Shown one piece after another: positions 1 through 5,960 of a stretch of DNA of 8,015 bases; within the stretch, counting starts at the first letter, position 1; every line of letters begins with the position of its first letter. The notes below the pieces were generated by a model. The model was not told the origin of the DNA. It worked only from the letters and a program-made list of their open reading frames with translations, and did no database searches. The DNA comes from an uncultured Mailhella sp. (GTDB lineage: Bacteria > Desulfobacterota > Desulfovibrionia > Desulfovibrionales > Desulfovibrionaceae): assembly GCA_944324625.1 (NCBI GenBank), contig CALUWZ010000074.1, positions 1 through 8,015 on the forward strand, read 5' to 3'. The translations under genes were made by a program, and so were the position numbers.

Positions 1-908
1 CTTGCCGCAAAACTCTTCCGCTCTGTTTCCGCAGGCTTGCAGTCAATAAAACAGGAAACAAATTCTTCCAGCAAATACACGCCGGTGGAATAATATACCG
101 CCAGCGGCGTCTGACTGGGAAAACGGGCATCCAGCTCAAAAACACGCATTCCCCTGTCGGTAAGCACCAGTTCAATATCCATTATGCCGTGCAGAGACAG
201 GTTTTGGGCAAGCTTTATCAATTCCTCGCTTACTTCAGCCGCCAGTTCCGCATTATCCGCAGGAGCAGTCACTCCGCGGCAGTCAAAAACTTCATCCATC
301 AATAATTCGGTAAGCTGAAACGTGCGGTACTTGTTCGGTGTTCCGCAGATTTCCATGGAAAACTGCCGTCCCGGGCAATATGATTCGATAATCCAGTCCC
401 TGCTGTGTATGCCTTCAGGAAGATAGGCAAGAAGTTCGGCTTCATTATGCAGAAGTTTCACGCCCTGACTGCCGCTTCCCTTGGACGGCTTGGCAATGAG
501 CGGAAAATTGACAGTTTCTCCTTCAAAAGCAGGAGTCGGAATTGGCGTTTTGCAGGAAAGGAAAAAATCCCTGCTTCTGACCTTGCTGGACGTAACAGCG
601 TATGCCTTTTCATCAAAAGCAAGCACCAAGCCGTGTTCTTTGCAGAATTTAACCAAAAAACTCAGGGCATTGTCATTTTCAAGGGCTGGCACGACAACGG
701 AAACGCCCCGCAAAGCAGTTTTCAGCATTTCCTCTTTTTCCCTGTTGAAGACAGCCTCTTCCATATCAAGGCAGAAAAACTGATCCGCCAAATGAAGAGC
801 CAAGGGCTGCGCGGATTTATCGAACAAAACAGTGCCCCACCCTGCTTTTCGGGCTAAAATGCAGACTTCAACGCCCTGCAGTCCTCCGCCGGCAACGGCA
901 ATTTTCAT
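1..908 (-). CDS. pylC: PylC, 3-methylornithine--L-lysine ligase (partial, 3' end off the window)
   Basis: ATP-grasp ligase that joins (3R)-3-methyl-D-ornithine to the epsilon-amine of L-lysine, the second step of pyrrolysine synthesis in the cytoplasm. My translation from the ATG at 908 stays open for 302 codons to the left edge, so the C-terminus is missing; known PylC proteins are about 360 residues. It opens with a nucleotide-fold start (MKIAVAGGGLQG, residues 1-12). An ATP-grasp glycine-rich segment (PLIAKPSKGSGSQGV) follows at about 136-150, and the late ATP/metal motif FELDARFPSQTP at about 257-268. The start overlaps the pylB stop as ATGA (905-908), and a GGGA ribosome site sits in the pylB end, so translation is probably coupled. 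No in-frame UAG is present in the visible part. The family call rests on these motifs plus position after pylB; confidence is high. Confidence 0.93.
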   Translation of the reverse strand, partial: MKIAVAGGGLQGVEVCILARKAGWGTVLFDKSAQPLALHLADQFFCLDMEEAVFNREKEEMLKTALRGVSVVVPALENDNALSFLVKFCKEHGLVLAFDEKAYAVTSSKVRSRDFFLSCKTPIPTPAFEGETVNFPLIAKPSKGSGSQGVKLLHNEAELLAYLPEGIHSRDWIIESYCPGRQFSMEICGTPNKYRTFQLTELLMDEVFDCRGVTAPADNAELAAEVSEELIKLAQNLSLHGIMDIELVLTDRGMRVFELDARFPSQTPLAVYYSTGVYLLEEFVSCFIDCKPAETERKSFAA

Positions 909-1918
909 ACTTTTTCCCATTCTGCCTGAGCTTTTTTTACCCAATCGGCGTATTCGCCGGCCGCGGCAAGCTGCAAGCCCATGGCTTCAAGCTGTCTGCG
1001 CACGGCAGAGACGCTGCGCCGTTCATTGTCAATATCAAGTTCTTTAGACGCAACACCCGCAAAACCTCTGCCCGAAGGCACCACGGAAGTAACCACATTG
1101 GCACCTGCTTCAATGCGCATGGCAAGGCCTTCCAATCCGTCCACATCCAAAGAAGCGGGAACAAGGCGGTCAGGCATGGTCAGACGCATAAGGGCAATGC
1201 CTTTAAGTTCATGGGCGCGGCACTCTTCCAAAGTTTCGCCTGCTGTTGACGCAATGGTGCACTCATGGGGCACGTAACTCATGGCGCGGACCTGAGAAAG
1301 AGGATCTTTCCGCATTTCTTCAAGGGAATTCAGCCAAGCAGCGTCATCTTCGCCCACTCCGGTGAGCAGTCCGTCTTCAACCAAAAGCCCTGCTTTGCGG
1401 GCATTCAGGCGGGCATTTCTGCGTATGTCAAAATCCTGTTTGAGGCGAAGTTTTTTAAAAAGTTCCCTGTCATGGGTTTCCTGATAACAGGCATACCAGT
1501 CGGCCCCTGCCTGACGCAGTCTTTTGAGCTGTTCAAAAGTCACCACGCCCGGAGAAACCATTATAGGCAAACCTATTTTCGTATGCAGTTCGGAAACGAT
1601 TTCTTCAAGACGGCAAAAATTCTCCTCAGTCACATAATAAGGATCTTCCCCCAAAGTCAAGTCAAGCAAATGCACGCCGTCATCCGCAAAGCGCCTGCCT
1701 GCCTCCAAAAGTTCCTGCAGACTTTTTCTGTAGCGGTCTTCGGTTTTGTTGCTGATACGGTATTGGCAAAATGCACAGTCGTTTCTGCAGTAAGTGCTCA
1801 AATACAAAAAACCGTACACAAAAATTTTATTTCCCCAAACCCTGTTCCGTTCTTCCCGTGCTTTGCGGAAAAGCTCCGCCTCGGGCAATTCGGCGGTTTC
1901 TTTCAGGTTTTCTTGCAT
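905..1918 (-). CDS. pylB: PylB, methylornithine synthase (radical SAM)
   Basis: Radical SAM mutase that rearranges L-lysine into (3R)-3-methyl-D-ornithine, the first step of pyrrolysine synthesis. The 337-residue product is close to the roughly 350 residues of archaeal PylB. The iron-sulfur motif CX3CX2C is C44-C48-C51 (TYCRNDCAFCQY), preceded by the FLYLST strand typical of the BioB/HydE/PylB group. The middle and end (MVSPGV, about 120; WYACYQETHD, about 140; GLLTGVGE, about 183; SLDVDGLEG and VVPSGRGFAGVAS, about 260-290) fit the BioB-like barrel. ATG 1918 has a strong GAGGGAG ribosome site two bases upstream. The gene begins 15 bp after the pylSc UAG stop, and the two reading frames are the same, so a UAG read-through would fuse the proteins. 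It ends in TGA overlapping pylC. Confidence 0.95.
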   Translation of the reverse strand: MQENLKETAELPEAELFRKAREERNRVWGNKIFVYGFLYLSTYCRNDCAFCQYRISNKTEDRYRKSLQELLEAGRRFADDGVHLLDLTLGEDPYYVTEENFCRLEEIVSELHTKIGLPIMVSPGVVTFEQLKRLRQAGADWYACYQETHDRELFKKLRLKQDFDIRRNARLNARKAGLLVEDGLLTGVGEDDAAWLNSLEEMRKDPLSQVRAMSYVPHECTIASTAGETLEECRAHELKGIALMRLTMPDRLVPASLDVDGLEGLAMRIEAGANVVTSVVPSGRGFAGVASKELDIDNERRSVSAVRRQLEAMGLQLAAAGEYADWVKKAQAEWEKV

Positions 1919-1933
1919 AACTCCCTCTTTCCC

Positions 1934-2773
1934 CTACAAATGCAGGCGTATGCCGTCAATATAGGTCAGACTGCGGCCTGCCTTTGCCAAATTGTTTTCA
2001 TCGGTGGCGGACATGGTCAGACGTTCCATGCCGAAACCAATTCCCACCCAGTTGTCCGTTACGCCCCATTCAGCGTCGAGCGGATGAGGGCCAATGGCGG
2101 AAGAACCGAGTTCCATGCCGTTTTTATCAACAAAATCATCGGTTTCGCCGTAAACCGTGGAATCTTCGCTTGCCAGCTTCCAATCGCTTATGCCTGCGGC
2201 ATCCAGCACGACCCTGCCCCATTTAAGCAGCTGCTCCCGAAGATCGATTCCTTCGGGCACGCCCATTTCCACCAAGTTAAGCATGGTAAATTCATTGGAA
2301 TGTTTCTGTCCCTGCGTTTCCCTTCTGAAACAGGGGCCGATCTCAAAAAAACGGATGGGACGGGGACGCAGCTTCCCAAGTTCTATCATATATTCATAAA
2401 GGTTCGGCGCAAGCATGGGACGCAGGCATCGTCTTTCGTCAATCCAAAAAACCTGCTTTTCCATAATGGAGCCTTTGAAAACCCCCATTTTTTCCAAACG
2501 CTTTTTGGTCATGATTATGGGCGTATGCACCTGCAGAAAGCCTTCGCTGCGCAGGGCTGCGGCTATTTTTTCTTCCAGCGTCAGAATATGGGGCCTGCGT
2601 TCGTTTTCACACAAATCTTTCAGGCGTTTTTGCTGAAAATCAACCAATTCTTTTTCTTTCTGCTGAAAGAACGTATTGCGCTGCTGATTGGTTTCAAACG
2701 TTTTTTCTATATCCGCACTGTCTGCGCCAAGTTCATTCAGACGGCGTATCTGTTCTTCTGTATAGGCAATCAT
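1934..2773 (-). CDS. pylSc: PylSc, catalytic domain of split pyrrolysyl-tRNA synthetase
   Basis: Class II aminoacyl-tRNA synthetase core that charges tRNA-Pyl with pyrrolysine. The 279-residue product aligns by eye with the C-terminal half of Methanosarcina PylRS. Visible landmarks are the shared CLRPMLAPNLY block (116-126), motif 2 FEIGPCFRRE (143-152), TMLNLVEMG (163-171) and motif 3 GFGMERL (246-252). Pocket residues matching M. mazei Y306, N346 and Y384 appear as Y126, N166 and Y208; the C348 position is V168. Start ATG 2773 was chosen over an in-frame ATG at 2860 because it has an AGGG ribosome site and forms an ATGA overlap with the pylSn stop, and the longer form would only read through pylSn in another frame. 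The stop codon is TAG (1936-1934), the very codon this enzyme helps decode, and pylB follows in the same frame. Confidence 0.95.
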   Translation of the reverse strand: MIAYTEEQIRRLNELGADSADIEKTFETNQQRNTFFQQKEKELVDFQQKRLKDLCENERRPHILTLEEKIAAALRSEGFLQVHTPIIMTKKRLEKMGVFKGSIMEKQVFWIDERRCLRPMLAPNLYEYMIELGKLRPRPIRFFEIGPCFRRETQGQKHSNEFTMLNLVEMGVPEGIDLREQLLKWGRVVLDAAGISDWKLASEDSTVYGETDDFVDKNGMELGSSAIGPHPLDAEWGVTDNWVGIGFGMERLTMSATDENNLAKAGRSLTYIDGIRLHL

Positions 2774-3123
2774 ATTTTTTCCCTGTCCAAAACGGCACCT
2801 GATTTTTTCTGAAAAGAAGTGCCTTGATATTTTTCCAATTTCCAATCCGGAATGGCACACTGTTTACAAGGGGACACAAAAATTTTATTGCGCAGCCAGC
2901 GGCTTGCACGGGAAGTTCTGGAGTTTCTGATAGTGAACGTTTTACCGCAGTGGGTGGAAATAACGGCAGTGCTGCCTGTAATTTCAAGGCTTCGTATTCC
3001 GTGGAGAATACCTTTGCGGGAAGGCCAAAGCTTCATTTTTCCAATGAGAGTAAAAAGTGGCTGATTTTTGCGGTACGTGCGCTTTTTTTGGGCTGGACGG
3101 GCAGGCTCATCAATTTGACTCAT
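2770..3123 (-). CDS. pylSn: PylSn, tRNA-binding domain of split pyrrolysyl-tRNA synthetase
   Basis: Small zinc-binding protein that grips the D-arm/T-arm/variable-loop side of tRNA-Pyl and supports charging by PylSc. In methanogens it is fused to the front of PylS. The 117-residue product has the family signature LWPSRKGILHGI (32-43), then HCGKTFTIRNS (58-68), SRASRWLRNK (71-80) and CKQC (86-89). H41, C59, C86 and C89 line up with H24, C42, C69 and C72 of the M. mazei domain, which I take to be its zinc ligands. A basic N-terminal extension (QKKRTYRKN) precedes the domain. The ATG at 3123 lacks a good ribosome site close by (AAAGG is about 14 bases upstream), so the exact start is less sure. 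The stop overlaps pylSc by ATGA, so the order is that of the fused archaeal gene, split by a stop/restart. Confidence 0.93.
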   Translation of the reverse strand: MSQIDEPARPAQKKRTYRKNQPLFTLIGKMKLWPSRKGILHGIRSLEITGSTAVISTHCGKTFTIRNSRTSRASRWLRNKIFVSPCKQCAIPDWKLEKYQGTSFQKKSGAVLDREKI

Positions 3124-3154
3124 ATCATTTCAAGCCTTTATAGCGATTTTTATG

Positions 3155-3226
3155 TGGCGGGGTGTCCGGGAGTCTCACCCGACTACAGGGGTTTAGAGTC
3201 CCTGCGATCAATTCGATCCACACCCC
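3155..3226 (-). tRNA. pylT: tRNA-Pyl (amber-decoding, anticodon CUA)
   Basis: A 72-nt tRNA with CCA encoded. The parts, read on the minus strand, are: acceptor GGGGTGT pairing with ACACCCC; one linking G; D-stem GATC/GATC with a 5-base loop GAATT; a long anticodon stem CAGGGA/CCCCTG; loop CTCTAAA with anticodon CTA (3196-3194); a 3-base variable loop TAG; T-stem TCGGG/CCCGG with loop TGAGACT; then G and CCA. The tiny D-loop, single base between acceptor and D-stem, 6-bp-type anticodon stem and 3-base variable region are the hallmarks of tRNA-Pyl. The innermost anticodon-stem pair would be A-C rather than a Watson-Crick pair. It is the first transcribed element of the pyl operon, 31 bp before pylSn, with no terminator in between, so release from a polycistronic transcript by tRNA processing enzymes is likely. 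Confidence 0.97.
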
Positions 3227-3242
3227 TTGCTGAACTTTAGTT

Positions 3243-3272
3243 TTTATAGCAAAATTGCGGTCCAACGTCCAG
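3243..3272 (-). promoter_or_regulatory. Predicted sigma70-type promoter of the pylT-pylSn-pylSc-pylB-pylC operon
   Basis: On the minus strand an extended -10, TGCTATAAA (TATAAA at 3248-3243), lies 18 bp after a weak -35 CTGGAC (3272-3267). The start of transcription would fall near 3236, about ten bases before the mature tRNA 5' end, as expected for a tRNA-led operon. Two TGGAC copies 7 bp apart overlap the -35 area. The weak -35 suggests that an activator may be needed, and a small palindrome lies further upstream. This is pattern recognition only. Confidence 0.6.
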
Positions 3273-3289
3273 CAAAAAAAGCGTTTAAA

Positions 3290-3302
3290 GCTGAAAATCA
3301 GC
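3290..3302. promoter_or_regulatory. Palindrome in the divergent pylT/regulator intergenic region
   Basis: GCTGA-AAA-TCAGC is a perfect 5-bp inverted repeat. Its centre is about 60 bp upstream of the predicted pylT transcription start and about 30 bp upstream of the -35 of the divergent regulator gene. That distance suits an upstream activator of the CRP/FNR type, but the 3-base spacing between TGA and TCA is shorter than the 6 bases of classic CRP or FNR sites. Function is inferred from position only. Confidence 0.3.
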
Positions 3303-3325
3303 GCAAAAAAAACTTGTCCGCCGAC

Positions 3326-3354
3326 TTGACTTTTTCATTGAAATTACAGATAAT
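3326..3354 (+). promoter_or_regulatory. Predicted promoter of the tandem CRP/FNR regulator genes
   Basis: TTGACT (3326-3331) and GATAAT (3349-3354), spaced 17 bp apart, are near-consensus for sigma70. Transcription would start near 3360-3362, that is, on or next to the ATG at 3360. The mRNA would then be leaderless or nearly so, which agrees with the lack of a clear ribosome site before that ATG. Confidence 0.65.
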
Positions 3355-3357
3355 TTC
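3340..3357. promoter_or_regulatory. Candidate operator overlapping the -10 of the regulator promoter
   Basis: GAAATTA-CAGA-TAATTTC is a perfect 7-bp inverted repeat with a 4-base spacer. It covers the whole -10 hexamer and reaches to within 3 bp of the start codon. A protein bound here would block RNA polymerase, so autorepression by one of the two regulators is a natural guess. The half-site TGAGAAATTA recurs just upstream of mttB (7696-7705). Confidence 0.45.
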
Positions 3358-3359
3358 TC

Positions 3360-4034
3360 ATGTTAAAAAGATATTTTACACCGCATTTTTCACAAGCAAA
3401 TCCCGAATGGAAAAACTTTACCGAACACAGCAGGGACATTGAGCTTGACTACACTTCTCCCTACATACCGAATGACTATGATCTGATCTATGTCAAAAAA
3501 GGCTATGTTAAGATTTACTGCAAAACAAATCTGAAAAATGAAGTGTTTACGCTTATTGTCGGCGAAAACAGTTTTGCCAATGTGGGCGGTGCCATTACAG
3601 GAGCCAACCGTTTTTCAAAAATCATCACTGATTCAAAAGCAGAACTTCGGATTTTTGACTCCTATTTTTTCTGGGATCTTGATTTTATAAAAAATCACCC
3701 CGCGCTGCTGCAAGGCATGGCCAAAAACATTGCAAAATGCATTACGTTTCACACCGTGCGTTCCCACTATAACTGTTTTTACTCCAGTCTTCCCCAGCTT
3801 TGCCAGACCATTCTGACAATTTCCAAAGAAGGCTTTCACGAAAACTACAATCACGTAAAACTCATAACCCAGCTTGACTTGGCGGATTTAAGCGGCATGC
3901 ACCCTGTAACCGCGTGCAATAATTTAAAAAAACTTCGCGAAGCAGGAATTATCGGCAAATTGACCCAGCAATATATAGAAATTCTCGACATGCAAAAATT
4001 TAATCTTATCGCCACCGGACAAATGGTTTTATAA
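3360..4034 (+). CDS. CRP/FNR-family transcriptional regulator (first of tandem pair)
   Basis: The 224-residue protein has a cyclic-nucleotide-binding-type beta-roll at the N-terminus (DYDLIYVKKGYVKIYC, about 39-54, is the usual strand-turn-glycine block). A long dimerisation helix follows at about 108-150, and a winged helix-turn-helix lies at about 171-192 (LADLSGMHPVTACNNLKKLREAGII). The cAMP-binding arginine/serine signature is not evident, and there is no N-terminal cysteine cluster as in FNR, so the effector is unknown. ATG 3360 is the first in-frame start after a stop at 3351 and has no clear ribosome site; it may be leaderless. It is divergent from pylT and 6 bp upstream of a second family member. 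A role in controlling the pyl or mtt genes is inferred from position. Confidence 0.85.
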   Translation: MLKRYFTPHFSQANPEWKNFTEHSRDIELDYTSPYIPNDYDLIYVKKGYVKIYCKTNLKNEVFTLIVGENSFANVGGAITGANRFSKIITDSKAELRIFDSYFFWDLDFIKNHPALLQGMAKNIAKCITFHTVRSHYNCFYSSLPQLCQTILTISKEGFHENYNHVKLITQLDLADLSGMHPVTACNNLKKLREAGIIGKLTQQYIEILDMQKFNLIATGQMVL

Positions 4035-4040
4035 CTGCGT

Positions 4041-4736
4041 ATGTATCCAACCAGCTTTGCACATCTTTTTTTGAGACTGACCAATGTCAATGACAAATGG
4101 CGTTCTCTGCTGCCCAATTTTAAACAAACTGTTTACAAAAAAAACAGCATCATAAAAGAAACTGATTTATTTTTGTTTTTTTTTTTTTTTGGGGTTATCC
4201 ACACATCCTACACCAGCATTTCCGGGGTTGAGTGGATATTTATTTTTCAAAATCAAGGCTGCATTTTCAATGAACACGCACTTTTTGACACTCCCATAAA
4301 ATTTCAGTACACAGCCAACACTGACTGCACGGTGCGCAAAATCCCCATAAAATATTTGCAGTCACCGCAATTTATCGAAGAATACCCCGATTTGTATATC
4401 AATTTTATTGAAACGCTTGCTCTCAAGGAATCCATCAGTTATTCCTATTTTTCGGATCTTGCATACTCTTCCGCCAAAAGCAAGGTTTGCCAAGCTATTC
4501 TGGCCCTTGCCAACGAACACGGGAACGCCATGTTCACCCCCGGCATTACCCAAGCGGAAATCGGAGCAATGCTCGGCCTGCACCAGACCAGTGTGGCCAG
4601 AGTTATTCAGGATTTGCGGCAAAACCGCATCATTGGAGCTTTTACCAAAAATAAAATAGAAATTTTCGATATTGACAAGCTGCGCAGCATAAGCTGTGAA
4701 CTTATGCCCGAACCGGCAGACGGATTGCTTATATAA
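4041..4736 (+). CDS. CRP/FNR-family transcriptional regulator (second of tandem pair), with a T15 tract
   Basis: The 231-residue protein resembles its upstream neighbour in layout: beta-roll about 28-100, dimer helix about 105-140, helix-turn-helix about 169-192 (TQAEIGAMLGLHQTSVARVIQDL). The family block before the conserved glycine is encoded by a run of 15 T, giving FFFFF at residues 46-50 followed by G51. Aligned to the upstream regulator, the spacing from D42 to G51 matches its D39-to-G48 spacing exactly, so T15 is the in-frame form. One T fewer would stop near 4299 and one T more near 4232, both removing the DNA-binding domain. It starts 6 bp after the previous stop with a poor ribosome site, so coupling is likely. 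There is no classical cAMP signature; the effector is unknown. Confidence 0.82.
   Translation: MYPTSFAHLFLRLTNVNDKWRSLLPNFKQTVYKKNSIIKETDLFLFFFFFGVIHTSYTSISGVEWIFIFQNQGCIFNEHALFDTPIKFQYTANTDCTVRKIPIKYLQSPQFIEEYPDLYINFIETLALKESISYSYFSDLAYSSAKSKVCQAILALANEHGNAMFTPGITQAEIGAMLGLHQTSVARVIQDLRQNRIIGAFTKNKIEIFDIDKLRSISCELMPEPADGLLI
4176..4190 (+). repeat. Homopolymer T15 inside the second regulator gene
   Basis: Fifteen consecutive T followed by GGGG, with a further T-rich stretch just before (TTTATTTTTG). The run begins on a codon boundary and encodes five phenylalanines. Such a run is prone to replication and transcription slippage, and also to base-calling error. Confidence 0.95.
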
Positions 4737-4783
4737 CAATTTCAAAAAATTATGCTTTTAATAGAAAAGCACGGCAAAAAATG

Positions 4784-4815
4784 ACGGCACTGCGCATGCA
4801 TGCCGTTTATTTTTA
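4784..4815 (+). terminator. Probable terminator of the regulator pair
   Basis: ACGGCA (4784-4789) pairs with TGCCGT (4801-4806) around an 11-base loop that has its own GCATGCATGC self-complementarity. The stem is followed by TTTATTTTTAT on the plus strand, about 50 bp after the regulator stop. The stem is short and the U-run interrupted, so efficiency is uncertain. Confidence 0.55.
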
Positions 4816-4846
4816 TGCTCAGAAAACTGCCGCTTTCAAAGAAGAA

Positions 4847-4879
4847 CAGCCGAAAAGCTCCTGTCAAACTTTTCGGCTG
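4847..4879. terminator. 11-bp perfect hairpin between convergent genes
   Basis: CAGCCGAAAAG (4847-4857) and CTTTTCGGCTG (4869-4879) form a perfect stem with an 11-base loop. It lies 58 bp past the stop of the minus-strand radical SAM gene. Read on that strand it is followed by TTCTTCTTT, and on the plus strand by an AT-rich stretch, so it may end transcription from both sides. A smaller stem TCCGC/GCGGA (4900-4904 with 4913-4917) lies between it and the radical SAM stop. Confidence 0.55.
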
Positions 4880-4937
4880 ATATTAATTTTATGAATAATT
4901 CCGCAAAGAAAAGCGGATTACTGACAAGGCAAAAACC

Positions 4938-5960
4938 TTACTGCAGCAGAATATCCTTTTCTCCGCCCGCCTGCATAAGGGAAACAAAACCGCTGTCTTT
5001 CAGCATATCCCTGCATTTTTCAATGGAAAAACCTCTGCTTTTGCTGGTTTCTTTTTCCGTATCCCGCGGATTGACGCCAAATTCCGCATAAATACAGTTG
5101 GCGCCGGCATAAAGACCAAGCAAATCAGGCTCATGCACCGCTATGCTGGAAAGTTCTTTATTGCCCACCATGGCAAGCGCAACAACGGCAACCAGCTGGG
5201 CTGAACGAAGCAAAGAAATTCTGCCGCGTCCGCTCATGGCTGAAGTTACGCAGATACGGCGCATGACTGCATTTTGAAAACAGGACAGCTCGCGGGAAAG
5301 CCAAATCTGTTCCGCTATTTCTTCAGCGCTGTGTTCAGGCCCCACCGGTTCGCAGCATGTGTACCAATCAAGACCTTCTTGTTTCAAAAATTCAATGGTT
5401 TGTATTCTGTCCTTCTTTTTCAGCGTGGTATCAATTTCTTCGCCAAGGCGCATAACATGATAAAAGCCCGTAACACCGGCACTTTTAAGTTCAGCAACCT
5501 GACTGTGCTCCAAATCTCCGCAGTTTAAAACCAAATTTGTGCCTTTCGGCAAGGATTTTTTTGCTTTTTCAACAGAAGAAAGCAGTGTTTCAAACAAAGA
5601 ATTATGCATAAACAGCAAGAAATGCGAAAATACCCCCTTTCCCGTTATCTGCCTGTTCACGGAATGTATGCCTTCTTCAGGAATTTTCCATAACTCTTCA
5701 GAAAAATGACTTTTTCCGAAGGAGCAGAATTGGCAGTCCGCGCTGCAGGGAAATGCTTCAACGCCTGTCTGACAGAGAAGCATGGCTCTTCGGCCAAAGC
5801 GTTTTCTGCTGACATATCTGCCTGCCTGCCGAATTGCATCGGCTTCCATGCTTGCTTCATCGGTTTTTATCAGTGCAAGCACTTCGTCTTTTGAAAGCGG
5901 AATGTCGCTGCAGGCTTTTTCCACTATCGCACGTATTTTGGAATCAATACATTCAAACAT
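4938..5960 (-). CDS. BioB/PylB-like radical SAM protein of unknown function
   Basis: The 340-residue protein has a radical SAM motif CX3CX2C at C72-C76-C79 (PCSADCQFCSFG). A glycine-rich segment (NCGDLEHSQ, 146-154) and a WYTCCEP block (199-205) resemble the biotin synthase group. The C-terminal part (LLGLYAGANCIYAEFGVNPRD, 280-300) recalls the BATS-type cap of BioB, HydE and PylB. It is not a copy of the PylB encoded nearby: the N-terminal 70 residues and the motifs around the cluster differ. ATG 5960 has a TAGGGGG ribosome site; the stop is TAA. It stands alone behind the mttB terminator, so it needs its own promoter in the AT-rich 5961-6097 or read-through. Its place between mttB and the pyl genes suggests a role in methylamine metabolism or corrinoid/cofactor chemistry, but no substrate can be read from the sequence. 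Confidence 0.82.
   Translation of the reverse strand: MFECIDSKIRAIVEKACSDIPLSKDEVLALIKTDEASMEADAIRQAGRYVSRKRFGRRAMLLCQTGVEAFPCSADCQFCSFGKSHFSEELWKIPEEGIHSVNRQITGKGVFSHFLLFMHNSLFETLLSSVEKAKKSLPKGTNLVLNCGDLEHSQVAELKSAGVTGFYHVMRLGEEIDTTLKKKDRIQTIEFLKQEGLDWYTCCEPVGPEHSAEEIAEQIWLSRELSCFQNAVMRRICVTSAMSGRGRISLLRSAQLVAVVALAMVGNKELSSIAVHEPDLLGLYAGANCIYAEFGVNPRDTEKETSKSRGFSIEKCRDMLKDSGFVSLMQAGGEKDILLQ

Noticed and set aside
1265..2812. A 515-codon open frame on the plus strand, opposite pylB and pylSc
   Set aside because: It lies wholly antisense to two clearly recognised genes, has no recognisable domain and reads as low-quality sequence rich in F, H and Q. It is a frame shadow of the minus-strand coding.
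2774..2860. A longer PylSc starting at the ATG at 2860
   Set aside because: The extra 29 residues overlap pylSn out of frame and do not resemble PylS. The ATG at 2773 has a ribosome site and an ATGA overlap with the pylSn stop.
3227..3442. A 71-codon plus-strand open frame across the divergent promoter region
   Set aside because: It overlaps both predicted promoters and the start of the first regulator in another frame, and its product shows no recognisable features.
4362..4745. A 127-codon minus-strand open frame
   Set aside because: Antisense to the second regulator, with no ribosome site and no family features.
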